From the NCBI GenBank assembly GCA_937983055.1, contig CALJLA010000151.1, positions 1 to 31,501 of the forward strand: a DNA stretch of 31,501 nt, read 5' to 3'. A program made the translations under genes and the position numbers. This DNA is from an uncultured Pseudomonadota bacterium. Lineage in GTDB: Bacteria > Pseudomonadota > Gammaproteobacteria > Burkholderiales > Eutrophovitaceae. Of the stretch, positions 7,989-15,235 are shown in pieces. Below the pieces are notes generated by a model that was not told where the DNA came from, did no database searches, and worked only from the letters and a program-made list of their open reading frames with translations. Within the stretch, counting starts at the first letter, position 1, and every line of letters begins with the position of its first letter.

Positions 7989-8741
7989 ATGAGAAAATCC
8001 TTCCGCACCGAACTGAAAAAAGGCAAGCCGCTGATCGGGGCGCTGCTGCAGATGCCGCTGCCCGAGGCGGCGGAAATCTATGTTACCGCCGGCTACGACT
8101 GGCTGTTCGTCGACCTGGAGCATGCGCCGATGGATGCGCGGCATGCGCAGGACATTCTCGCCGCGGTGGATTCGCGCGTGCCGTGCGTGGTGCGGGTGCA
8201 GTGGAACGACGAAGCCTCGATCAAGAAGGTGCTCGACATCGGCGCCACCGGGGTGATCGTGCCGCTGGTGAACACCGCCGAGGATGCGCGGCTGGCGGTG
8301 GGGCGCTGCAAGTATCCGCCCCAGGGTTTCCGCAGCGTCGGCATTACCCGCGCCCAGGCCTTCGACCTGGAGTTCGACGACTACATGAAGCGCGCCAACG
8401 ACGAGATCGCGGTGATCGTGCAGATCGAGCATGTCGAGGCGGTCAAGAACATCGACGCCATTCTCGACACGCCGGGCATCGACGGCGTGTTCGTCGGGCC
8501 GTTCGACATGTCCGGCAGCATGGGGCTGCCCGGCCAGATCAACCACCCGAAGGTGCAGGAAGCGATCAAGTCGGTGATCAAGGCCTGCGAAAAACGCGAC
8601 ATCGCGCGCTGCATCTACGCGCACACGCCGCAGCACGCGATCGCCTATCGCGAGCAGGGCTACCGGGTCATCGGCCTGTGCACCGACTACATCATGCTGG
8701 CGCGCACCGCGGCCGAGTACCTCAAGGCGGTGCGGACTTGA
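7989..8741 (+). CDS. HpcH/HpaI family aldolase
   Basis: A 250-residue class II (metal-dependent) aldolase of the HpcH/HpaI family, which cleaves 4-hydroxy-2-oxo acids to pyruvate plus an aldehyde. The residues equivalent to E. coli HpaI His45, Arg70, Glu149 and Asp175 are present as His45 (EHAPMD), Arg69 (VVRVQW), Glu147 (VQIE) and Asp173 (VGPFDMSGSMG). The conserved KYPPQGFRSVG and GVFVGP are also seen. The usual GPADL is GPFDM. The ATG at 7989 sits in an AT-rich leader just after the dispersed repeat, with only a weak AAGAATGG ribosome site. Its stop overlaps the TTG start of the next gene, indicating translational coupling. Confidence 0.92.
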   Translation: MRKSFRTELKKGKPLIGALLQMPLPEAAEIYVTAGYDWLFVDLEHAPMDARHAQDILAAVDSRVPCVVRVQWNDEASIKKVLDIGATGVIVPLVNTAEDARLAVGRCKYPPQGFRSVGITRAQAFDLEFDDYMKRANDEIAVIVQIEHVEAVKNIDAILDTPGIDGVFVGPFDMSGSMGLPGQINHPKVQEAIKSVIKACEKRDIARCIYAHTPQHAIAYREQGYRVIGLCTDYIMLARTAAEYLKAVRT

Positions 8742-9154
8742 GCGCGGCGCCGCTGCGCGCGCATGCGCTGCGGCTCGCGCCGGGCGAGGATCTGCGCGAA
8801 GCGCTCGAAGCGCTGGTCGCGCGCGAGGGGCTGCGCGCCGCCTGCGTGCTGTCCGCGGTCGGCAGCCTGGACCGCGCCATGGTGCGCCTGGCCGACGAAC
8901 CGACGCCCAGCGCCTTCGACGGGCCGTTCGAGATCGTGGCCCTGTCCGGCACGCTGTCGCCCGACGGCGCGCATTTGCACGTCGCGCTCGCCGATGCCAA
9001 CGGCATCGTGATCGGCGGCCACCTCGGGCTGGGTTCGATCGTGCGCACCACCGCCGAGCTGGTGGTGGGCGAGCTGCAGGGGCTCGAATTTTCTCGCGTG
9101 CCGGACATGCAGACCGGTTACCGCGAGCTGGTGATCCGGCAGGGCGGGCGGTAG
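8738..9154 (+). CDS. PPC-domain (DUF296) protein
   Basis: A 138-residue protein consisting of one PPC (plants and prokaryotes conserved) domain, DUF296. Seen: LRLAPGEDLREALEALV, AACVLSAVGSLDRAMVRLA, the middle FEIVALSGTLS, and the diagnostic HLHVALADANGIVIGGHL, followed by TTAELVVGEL. Bacterial stand-alone PPC proteins form trimers; some are described as DNA-binding, but most are uncharacterised. The only well-placed start is TTG at 8738, which overlaps the aldolase stop (TTGA), with AAGGCGG upstream. This coupling suggests the protein belongs to the aldolase pathway. A GTG or CTG start further in is possible but would cut the first strand. Confidence 0.85.
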   Translation: MSAAPLRAHALRLAPGEDLREALEALVAREGLRAACVLSAVGSLDRAMVRLADEPTPSAFDGPFEIVALSGTLSPDGAHLHVALADANGIVIGGHLGLGSIVRTTAELVVGELQGLEFSRVPDMQTGYRELVIRQGGR

Positions 9155-9207
9155 GCTGGCCGGGCGTCTTGGGGCAGACAACAGACAACACCGAGGAGGA
9201 GAGTGTC

Positions 9208-9819
9208 ATGGCGCGCACACCGATCAACCCTGGACGCATCGACTGGTCCGGCGAGAATCCAGGCATGTACCTGAGGGCTTCCGAGTCGGGCCCGTACGTC
9301 AGCCTGATCAGTTTTTTCCGGGTGGTGACTTCGCCGCACGGCAAGGGGCACGCGGCCTTCATGCTGCTCGACCCGGACGGCGACGGCCGCAGCGCCGATC
9401 GGCCGAACCTGTGCCTGACCGACAACGAGCCGCTGGCCGACTATCTGCGCAAGGGCTTCGTTGCGCATTTCGGCGCGTTCAAGAACGCCAGGGGACTGAA
9501 CAGCGTGCAGTTCAAGCCTGGCTGGGATTTCATGGCCGGCGGCGACGGCCTCACCCAGCACACCGAGTGGTTCCGCTCCGCGGCCGGCCAGGTGCAGCTC
9601 GCCTGGCGCGACCTGTCAGAGCCCTTCCTGGTGGAGCTGGACAAGGAACACTCCGCCACCGGCAAGCACGAGATGATTTCGCTCTTTTTCGATGCGCGCG
9701 CCGTATCGGCGACGATCAACGGCAAGGCGGTCAGCGGCAGGCCCTTCCCGCGCGAATTCGTCGGCCGGAAAAACTCGAGCACTGCGTTTCTCGCCTTCAG
9801 CGAGACCTGGGTGAAGTAG
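9208..9819 (+). CDS. Conserved-looking protein of unknown function
   Basis: A 203-residue soluble protein I do not recognise. The start ATG at 9208 is set by a strong GAGGAGGA ribosome site seven bases upstream. No signal peptide, membrane segment or known catalytic motif is visible. It contains many aromatic and beta-prone stretches (PYVSLISFFRVV, HAAFMLLDPDGDG, GQVQLAWRDLSEPFLVELD, AFLAFSETWVK), suggesting a beta-sandwich fold. It sits co-directionally between the PPC-domain gene and the PhyH dioxygenase gene, so a link to the same catabolic pathway is plausible. A slightly longer start at 9169 lacks a ribosome site. Confidence 0.75.
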   Translation: MARTPINPGRIDWSGENPGMYLRASESGPYVSLISFFRVVTSPHGKGHAAFMLLDPDGDGRSADRPNLCLTDNEPLADYLRKGFVAHFGAFKNARGLNSVQFKPGWDFMAGGDGLTQHTEWFRSAAGQVQLAWRDLSEPFLVELDKEHSATGKHEMISLFFDARAVSATINGKAVSGRPFPREFVGRKNSSTAFLAFSETWVK

Positions 9820-9868
9820 GGCGCGCGCCAGAATGGTCAAGGGCAAGAGCAAGACGAAAGGCCAGGGC

Positions 9869-9956
9869 GAACCACCAAAGACACCAAGAGCACCAAGAAC
9901 ACCAAGGTGACTCAGGTCGAGGGTTCTCATGCTGGCCTTGGCGCCTGGGTGGTTTG
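9869..9956. repeat. Dispersed palindromic intergenic element, copy B
   Basis: A shorter copy. Left arm 9870-9909 reads ACCACCAAAGACACCAAGAG plus two more 9-base ACCAAGAAC-like units. Right arm 9933-9955 reads GGCCTTGGCGCCTGGGTGGT. The arms are imperfectly complementary around a roughly 23-base centre. The outer GAGGACGCG modules are absent. It lies between two co-directional genes. Confidence 0.75.
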
Positions 9957-10028
9957 CCTGGCTTTGTTCGGGTTTCAAGTCCTGAGTCCTGCCTTCGTCG
10001 ATTCAAGCACTGAGCACCGACACCCGGT

Positions 10029-10883
10029 ATGACCAAACGCGAGACCTGGCGGCTGTCGCCGGACGAGGTGGCCGCCTACCGCCGCGACGGACTGATCAAG
10101 GCGCCGTACCGTATTGCGCCGGAACTGCTCGCGGACATGCGCGAGTCGCTCGACCGCCTGCTGCGCGACAACGCCACCATCGCACCGGAAAGCCTGGTGT
10201 GCCCGCACATTCCCTATGGCAGGACGCACGACGCGCAGGCGGCGGCGCGCTGGCTGGCGTATGCCTCGAACCCGGACATACTCGACCTGGTCCAGCAGCT
10301 GATCGGGCCGGACGTGATCCTGTGGGGCTCGCAGGTGTTCTGCAAGCCGGCGCGCACCGGCAAGGCGATTCCCTGGCACCAGGACGGGCAGTACTGGCCG
10401 ATCCGGCCGCTCGCCACCTGTTCGGTGTGGCTGGCGCTGGACGACGCCACGCCGGAAAACGGCTGCATGCGCTTCATTCCCGGTTCGCAGGCCGGCGGCA
10501 GCGTGTACCGTCATCGCCGCTCGGCCAGGACCAACGTGGTGCTGGACCAGGAAGTCGAGCCCTCGCAGTTCGACGAGTCGACCGCGCGCGACGACGCGCT
10601 CGGGGCGGGCGAGTTTTCGCTGCACGACGTGTTCCTGATCCACGGCTCGAACGCCAACACCTCGGCGCATCGCCGCGCCGGCTTCGTCATCCGCTACATG
10701 CCGGCCACCTCGGTGTTCGAACGCGCGGCAGGTGACGCGCATCGCCAGGCCGGCGTCACCTTCAGCATGAGCCGGCGCCCGATCTGGCTGCTGCGCGGCC
10801 GCGATGCGAGCGGCCGCAACGACTTCGCGGTCGGCCACGGCCAGGATTACGCGCTCGTGCCCCGGGTGTCGGACGAGGAGTAG
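10029..10883 (+). CDS. Phytanoyl-CoA dioxygenase (PhyH) family protein
   Basis: A 284-residue Fe(II)/2-oxoglutarate-dependent oxygenase of the PhyH family. The iron ligands are visible as the HxD pair His117/Asp119 (PWHQDGQYW) and the distal His205 (LIHGSNAN). Arginines at 215-216 (SAHRRAGFVIRY) lie in the usual 2-oxoglutarate-binding position. ENGCMRFIPGSQ is a further family hallmark. Such enzymes hydroxylate acyl-CoAs, amino acids or small metabolites; the substrate here is unknown. The ATG at 10029 has no strong ribosome site. Flanking dispersed repeats separate it from both neighbours, so it may have its own promoter. Confidence 0.9.
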   Translation: MTKRETWRLSPDEVAAYRRDGLIKAPYRIAPELLADMRESLDRLLRDNATIAPESLVCPHIPYGRTHDAQAAARWLAYASNPDILDLVQQLIGPDVILWGSQVFCKPARTGKAIPWHQDGQYWPIRPLATCSVWLALDDATPENGCMRFIPGSQAGGSVYRHRRSARTNVVLDQEVEPSQFDESTARDDALGAGEFSLHDVFLIHGSNANTSAHRRAGFVIRYMPATSVFERAAGDAHRQAGVTFSMSRRPIWLLRGRDASGRNDFAVGHGQDYALVPRVSDEE

Positions 10884-10904
10884 GGGAAGCGCACACCGGC
10901 CCGC

Positions 10905-11110
10905 TCAACGCGGAGCACGTGCAGGGCACGGAGGAAACGCAACCGAACCGTGTCTACCACCAGCGACAACCTGGGCATTAAAGGAGCCTGATCCCTGCGT
11001 ATTGCTTTTGGTGGCCTGGGTGACTGGGTGGTTCGACCGTCTTTTTTGTTCAGTCCCCAGTCCTCAGTCCCGCCTCAGGATTTGCTCCGCGTCCTCCGCG
11101 GTGAGCGTTG
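10905..11110. repeat. Dispersed palindromic intergenic element, copy C
   Basis: Outer left module 10905-10940 (CAACGCGGAGCACGTGCAGG..., degenerate). Inner right module 11007-11034 (TTTGGTGGCCTGGGTGACTG...). Outer right module 11084-11110 (CTCCGCGTCCTCCGCGGTGA...). The outer modules are reverse complements of each other in kind (CAACGCGGAG... against ...CGCGGTGAGCGTTG). It occupies the gap between the convergent PhyH and hydratase genes, where a transcribed palindrome could also act as a bidirectional terminator. Confidence 0.75.
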
Positions 11111-11122
11111 CTCTTAGCTGAT

Positions 11123-11905
11123 TCAGTCGCGGAAAGACACTTCCACCGACCCGACGCCTTCGATGGTGTGTTTGTAGCGCTCGCCCGCCTTGGGAAAGCG
11201 GGTGGTCACCCAGCTGCCGGTGAGCACGATGTCGCCGGCCTTCAGGGTTTCGCCCTGGGCGCGCAGGTTGTTCGCCAGCCAGCGCAGCGGCTCGAACGGG
11301 TGGCCGAGCACGTCGGCGCCGGTGCCTTCGTCGATGACCTTGCCGTTGAGTTCCAGGATGCCGCGGGCCTTTTGCAGGTCCGGCCACTGCGTCACGAAAC
11401 TGCCCAGCACGTTGCCCTCGTTCCAGGAGTTGTCCGCGATCAGCGACAGCAGGTCCAGCGGGTAGGCGGAATTGCGGTCGTCGATGACCTCGAAGGCCGG
11501 CGCCACCGCCTCCACCGCGTCGGCCACTTCGGCGAGCGTGTATTCCTTGTTGCGCGGGCCGAGCGCGGTGCCGAGGCGGGCGCAGCATTCGAACTCGATG
11601 CCGAGGTGCACCAGGCTGGCGAGCGACAGCGTCGCGCCGCTCGGGTGCAGGCGCTTTTCGAACACCACCCCGGAGTTGGGATGGTCCACCCCGCACATCG
11701 CCTGCATGCGCTTCGAGGTGAGCCCGATCTTGTAGCCCCTGCGCCGTCCGAACTTATTGTCCTGCAGCCGGTTGTAGGCCGCCTGGATGGCGTAGGCCCC
11801 GGCGATGTCCTGCGCGCCGTAGTCGCGCGCGAACGGCACAATGTTCTTCTTCTGCTCGTGGTCGCGCATCAGCATTGCGGCGGCCTGTTCGGCGTCGATG
11901 GTCAT
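11123..11905 (-). CDS. 2-keto-4-pentenoate hydratase-like enzyme (MhpD/HpcG family)
   Basis: A 260-residue member of the 2-hydroxypentadienoate hydratase / oxalocrotonate decarboxylase family, within the fumarylacetoacetase-like fold. Visible family features: GYKIGLTSKRMQ, HPNSGVVF, LGIEFECCARLG (metal Glu region), VAPAFEVIDDRN, NVLGSFV, LGHPFEPLRWLANNL and GDIVLTGSWVTTRFPKAGE. It would hydrate a dienoate to a 4-hydroxy-2-oxo acid, the kind of substrate an HpaI aldolase cleaves; that link is inferred. ATG at 11905 was chosen because GGAGGAG lies just upstream; an in-frame ATG nine codons earlier has no such site. The gene is divergent from the CoA-transferase gene. Confidence 0.88.
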   Translation of the reverse strand: MTIDAEQAAAMLMRDHEQKKNIVPFARDYGAQDIAGAYAIQAAYNRLQDNKFGRRRGYKIGLTSKRMQAMCGVDHPNSGVVFEKRLHPSGATLSLASLVHLGIEFECCARLGTALGPRNKEYTLAEVADAVEAVAPAFEVIDDRNSAYPLDLLSLIADNSWNEGNVLGSFVTQWPDLQKARGILELNGKVIDEGTGADVLGHPFEPLRWLANNLRAQGETLKAGDIVLTGSWVTTRFPKAGERYKHTIEGVGSVEVSFRD

Positions 11906-11970
11906 TCGTGGTCTCCTCCGGGGCGACATCATATCGGCTTGGCGCTATGCTTGCGGCGCAAGGCATCACC

Positions 11971-12235
11971 CTCACCGCGGAGGACGCGGAGGACGCGGAG
12001 GACGCGGAGGAAAGCGAGAAGACACAAGGACGGCGAACCACCAAGGACACCAAGGCACCAAGCAAAACAGATCCAACAGCGATCCGTTTCCACCGTTGCC
12101 CGGCTATTAACTCGACCGCCACGAATCTCGTAGTCGGCGATGCGCCAGCTGTTAACGCCTTCTTGGTGTCCTTGGTGATTTGATGGTTCGATTCGCATTC
12201 CTCTGTGTCCTCTGTGTCCTCTGTGGTGCGCGTTG
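11971..12235. repeat. Dispersed palindromic intergenic element, copy D (most complete)
   Basis: A four-module inverted structure. A (11971-12014) is 9-base CGGAGGACG units in tandem. B (12034-12062) is ACCACCAAGGACACCAAGGC and onward. B' (12159-12191) is CTTCTTGGTGTCCTTGGTGA and onward. A' (12199-12235) is TCCTCTGTGTCCTCTGTGTC and onward. B/B' and A/A' are imperfect reverse complements, so about 265 bases could fold into a long hairpin around a roughly 95-base unique centre. It fills most of the 365-base divergent gap between the hydratase and CoA-transferase starts. No gene is supported there. Confidence 0.88.
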
Positions 12236-12270
12236 ATCTTTGAGATTTCCTGAAGGTCTGGATAAGTGAA

Positions 12271-13452
12271 ATGGGACCACTGAAAGGCGTTCGCGTGCTG
12301 GACCTGACCCGCGTGCTGGCGGGGCCGTTCGCCACGCAGATTCTCGCCGACCTCGGCGCCGAGGTGATCAAGGTCGAGCGGCCGGTCACCGGCGACGACA
12401 CCCGCCACTGGGGGCCGCCATATATAAGGAATGCCGCCGGCGAGGACACCGCCGAGACCACCTACTTCGCCGGCTGCAACCGCGGCAAGAAATCCATCCT
12501 GGTCGATCTCTCTACGCCGGCCGGGCAGGCGCGGGTGAAGGCGCTGGTCGCGCAGTGCGACGTGCTGGTGGAAAACTACAAGACCGGCGATCTCGATCGC
12601 CACGGCCTGGGCTATGAACAGCTCAAGGCGATCAAGCCGGATCTCATCTATTGCTCGATCACCGGCTATGGCCACACCGGGCCGTACGCCAGCCGCGCCG
12701 GCTACGACCCGGTCGCCCAGGCGATGTCCGGCCTGATGAGCGTCACCGGCGAGCCGGACGGCATGCCCGGCACCACGCCGCAGCGCGTCGGCGTCGCGGT
12801 GGTGGACTTGATGACCGCGCACTACGCGGTGATCGGCATCGTGTCCGCGCTCTATCACCGGCAGCAATCCGGCGAAGGGCAGCACATCGACCTGGCGTTG
12901 CTCGACGTCGGCGTGGCCTCGATGGCGAACATCGCCTCGGCTTTTCTCGGCGCCGGCGTCGTCGCCAGGCGCAATGGCGGCGTACACCCGAGCGTAATGC
13001 CGTCGCAGGTGTTCGCCTGCTCAGACGGCTACGTGATCATGGCCGCCGCCAACGACGGCCAGTTTGCCCGCCTGTGCGAGGCCGGCGGCCGGGCCGAGCT
13101 GGCGAAAGACCCGCGCTTTGCCACCAACACCGCGCGGGTGCGCAACCGCGAAGTACTCGCGCCACTGCTGAACGACATGTTCGCCACCCGCACCATGGCC
13201 GACTGGACCGAGCGCCTGTCGAAGGCTGGTGTTGCCTGCGGCCCGATCTACTCCATCGACCAGGTGTTCCAAGACCCCCAGGTCAAGGCCCGCGGCATGA
13301 AGGTCGATCTGCCCTTTGCCCCCGCCGGCACCCTGGCCACCGTCGCCAGCCCGCTGAAGCTTTCCGCGACGCCGCTGGAATACACCCTGCCGCCGCCGCT
13401 GCTCGGCGAGCACGACGGCGACTATCCCCCGCCCGACCCCGGCACCCCCTGA
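12271..13452 (+). CDS. CaiB/BaiF (class III) CoA-transferase
   Basis: A 393-residue class III CoA-transferase, moving CoA between carboxylic acids through enzyme-bound anhydride and thioester intermediates. Visible family motifs: the N-terminal GVRVLDLTRVLAGPFATQ, LADLGAEVIKVERP, GCNRGKKSILVDL, the mid-region SITGYGHTGPYASRAGYDPVAQAMSGLM, and VGVAVVDLMTAHYA, where Asp179 is in the position expected for the catalytic Asp (Asp169 of formyl-CoA transferase). The length is normal. The ATG at 12271 follows GAAGG. It would activate or deactivate an organic acid for the neighbouring pathway; the specific acid is unknown. Its 3' end directly borders the integron-like cassette array. Confidence 0.93.
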   Translation: MGPLKGVRVLDLTRVLAGPFATQILADLGAEVIKVERPVTGDDTRHWGPPYIRNAAGEDTAETTYFAGCNRGKKSILVDLSTPAGQARVKALVAQCDVLVENYKTGDLDRHGLGYEQLKAIKPDLIYCSITGYGHTGPYASRAGYDPVAQAMSGLMSVTGEPDGMPGTTPQRVGVAVVDLMTAHYAVIGIVSALYHRQQSGEGQHIDLALLDVGVASMANIASAFLGAGVVARRNGGVHPSVMPSQVFACSDGYVIMAAANDGQFARLCEAGGRAELAKDPRFATNTARVRNREVLAPLLNDMFATRTMADWTERLSKAGVACGPIYSIDQVFQDPQVKARGMKVDLPFAPAGTLATVASPLKLSATPLEYTLPPPLLGEHDGDYPPPDPGTP

Positions 13453-13453
13453 C

Positions 13454-13519
13454 GCCTGAAGCAACTTGCTTTTGATATGCCCGCGGCGTAGGTTTGTCGC
13501 GGGATTCAGCCTGTTAGCC
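13454..13519 (+). other. Possible degraded attC- or attI-like site next to the CoA-transferase stop
   Basis: GCCTGAA (13454-13460) and GTTAGCC (13513-13519) are 66 bases apart with an inner CCCGCG/CGCGGG stem (13480-13503). GTTAGCC is the same variant R' box found at 16082. The outer arms pair poorly, so this may be a decayed recombination site, or only a terminator hairpin for the CoA-transferase gene. Confidence 0.3.
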
Positions 13520-13606
13520 GTAGACGCTGAGGCCGACAGACGATGCCGGCGCCCGTAATGGTCGGCTGCCGGGTTTGGGGTATCGGTTATTCCGGTGCAT
13601 ATATAC

Positions 13607-13689
13607 CGCTAAATGGCGCTTTCCGGCCATGGGCAAAGCTCTGCGGTCAATTGGTCTCCGGTGTTATCCGGCAGGGCGCCACGTTAGGC
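13607..13689 (+). other. attC-like recombination site 1
   Basis: The left arm CGCTAAATGGCGCTTTCCGG pairs with the right arm CCGGCAGGGCGCCACGTTAGGC, ending in a consensus R' box GTTAGGC (13683-13689; consensus GTTRRRY). The pairing leaves single unpaired bases on one side, a known hallmark of folded attC sites. No gene precedes it between here and the CoA-transferase stop. It is therefore either the 3' end of a cassette that lost its gene, or the present left edge of the array. Confidence 0.7.
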
Positions 13690-13733
13690 GTCACATTTGA
13701 TGTCTAAAGCAAGTATAGGCGGCACCCGCGACT

Positions 13734-14465
13734 GTGAGCAGCTTTCGAGCCTTCAAGTACCGAGGGATCAATAAGTTCCTGATAGATTCGTTGGTGAACT
13801 CCTCGATCTACTTCGCGTCGCGTGACGCTCTCAACGATCCGTTTGACTCGAGGATTGATATCCAAACCTTGATCAACGGGCTTCTAGAGGAGTCGCTCGC
13901 GGAAGAAGCTAGAACTGCAATTCAGCTCATTCAAAACGACGCAACTTTCTTCCAGAAGTTTGAAGCCGGATACAGAGACTTCGGCATTTGCTCCTTCTCG
14001 ACTGAGCTTTCAAACACGCTGATGTGGTCGCATTACGCGGATCATCACCGCGGCGTCGCAATCCACTACGATTTTCCGATCTCCTTTCTCGATAACCCGG
14101 ATGAAATACTGGGCGTTGCGCCCGTCGACTACGAGGGAAACAGTGTCTCGGACTGGATTAGAGAGCAGGCAACGCTATTTCATACTAATCATTTCGAGTT
14201 CGTCACCGAGCTTCTTAAGCGCGTGCTTACCGCGAAGGCGCCGGCATGGTCGTACGAGCGCGAGGGCCGGATAATTCGGCCGAAGACCGGTTCGTATCCC
14301 GTCCCGCGCTCAACGCTAAAGGGGATCACTTTCGGGCTGAGAATGGAGCAAGCCGACGAGAACCTGATCAGATCCATAGCTGCCAAGTATTTTGAAGGAA
14401 TTCAATTCTCGCGAGTCGTCCGCACTGGTAGTGACTTCGGGATAGACGTTGAGGATGTAGCATGA
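13734..14465 (+). CDS. Cassette 1: DUF2971 family protein
   Basis: A 243-residue protein matching DUF2971: FRAFKYRGINKFLIDSLVNSSIYFASRDALNDPFDSR near the N-terminus, then FGICSFSTELSNTLMWSHYADHHRGVAIHYDF, and a C-terminal KGITFGLRM. The biochemical role of DUF2971 is unknown; members often occur in mobile or defence-associated contexts. The start is GTG at 13734, 44 bases after the R' box of the preceding attC site. The stop is 22 bases before the R'' box of the next. Base composition is strikingly different from the chromosome: 13921-13980 is 43% G+C against 68% in the neighbouring CoA-transferase gene. That supports horizontal acquisition as a gene cassette. Confidence 0.85.
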   Translation: MSSFRAFKYRGINKFLIDSLVNSSIYFASRDALNDPFDSRIDIQTLINGLLEESLAEEARTAIQLIQNDATFFQKFEAGYRDFGICSFSTELSNTLMWSHYADHHRGVAIHYDFPISFLDNPDEILGVAPVDYEGNSVSDWIREQATLFHTNHFEFVTELLKRVLTAKAPAWSYEREGRIIRPKTGSYPVPRSTLKGITFGLRMEQADENLIRSIAAKYFEGIQFSRVVRTGSDFGIDVEDVA

Positions 14466-14487
14466 GGTGCCTTCTAACCAACGTGCC

Positions 14488-14586
14488 GCCTAATAAGTGG
14501 TTGCAGCGGACCCAACAGGGCGTCATTAAATTTGCACGTGCAAGTTTGCCGCCGTCCTGCTGGGCCGCTGAACCACGACGTCGGGC
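14488..14586 (+). other. attC-like recombination site 2
   Basis: R'' is GCCTAAT (14488-14494); R' is GTCGGGC (14580-14586), one base from the GTTRRRY consensus. The arms GTGGTTGCAGCGGACCCAAC and CTGCTGGGCCGCTGAACCAC are complementary apart from extra bases G and A on the left arm, exactly the extrahelical-base pattern of attC bottom strands. The central part holds a second hairpin (TTGCACGTGCAA). This is one of the clearest sites in the array. Confidence 0.85.
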
Positions 14587-14595
14587 CTCATCGAT

Positions 14596-15141
14596 ATGAG
14601 CACCGAAGGACCACCGGCACTCACGATGCTGGACTGGATGCAATGGGCCGATCAACACGGCTTGTGGGACATGATCAGCACTCTCGTGCTGGTTTTCTCC
14701 GCGGTCTTGGGCTTTGCATTTCTGTTCTGGGCGAAGCGCCGCGTTCGGAACCTAAACTTCTTTATTCGTCCGCTACGTGACGACTCGAACTATCCGCATA
14801 AGGTCTACGTGGAGAATCGTAACTACACAGGCCGAAGTGTCGTGATATCCGTTCCTCACTTTGTCTACTCAGAACTCCGCTCCGATCAAAATGCTCGTGG
14901 AGACAGCCCGTCGCGTGAGTACGAGATAAAGTTCCCAGACCCACGCAATAACATACTGTCTGAGGTCGAATATCTTCTCCGCCATCGCGAAAATGTTTCA
15001 ACGTGGGTGCCCATCGATCCCGCCCACACAGATCAAGAAGTCGCGGCGGCGATTGAGCGGCGGCAGGTGGGTAAACTGCACTGCATGTGTACCTGGCTGC
15101 AAGAGAAACCCCGGGTACACAGGCTAGTGAGACGGATATGA
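14596..15141 (+). CDS. Cassette 2: single-pass membrane protein, unknown
   Basis: A 181-residue protein I do not recognise. One transmembrane helix at about residues 26-46 (ISTLVLVFSAVLGFAFLFW) is followed by a positively charged AKRRVRNLN, so the remaining 130 residues are probably cytoplasmic. That part is beta-rich (KVYVENRNYTGRSVVISVPHFVYSE) and then charged, with a Cys-containing KLHCMCTWL near the C-terminus. The ATG at 14596 lies ten bases after the R' box of attC site 2. The stop directly abuts the R'' box of site 3, as in a typical compact gene cassette. Composition is lower in G+C than the chromosome. Confidence 0.75.
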   Translation: MSTEGPPALTMLDWMQWADQHGLWDMISTLVLVFSAVLGFAFLFWAKRRVRNLNFFIRPLRDDSNYPHKVYVENRNYTGRSVVISVPHFVYSELRSDQNARGDSPSREYEIKFPDPRNNILSEVEYLLRHRENVSTWVPIDPAHTDQEVAAAIERRQVGKLHCMCTWLQEKPRVHRLVRRI

Positions 15142-15214
15142 GTCCCAAGCATGCCACCCAGCGGACCGTTAAGCAGCGCCGCTGTTCCTCGGCCGTTGAT
15201 GGCCGGCGTTAGAC
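15142..15214 (+). other. attC-like recombination site 3
   Basis: R'' GTCCCAA (15142-15148) is degenerate. R' GTTAGAC (15208-15214) fits the GTTRRRY consensus. The left CAGCGGACC and right GGCCGTTG segments match L''/L' boxes with one unpaired base. An inner AGCAGCGCCGCTG palindrome forms the terminal stem. The 73-base length is normal for attC. Confidence 0.75.
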
Positions 15215-15235
15215 CGCACAACTCACGGCTCTCGT

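Noticed and set aside
11841..12183. Two short frames with TAEDAEDAEDAEE-like peptides
   Set aside because: They run through repeat element D. Such peptides are artefacts of the 9-base units and have no independent gene support.
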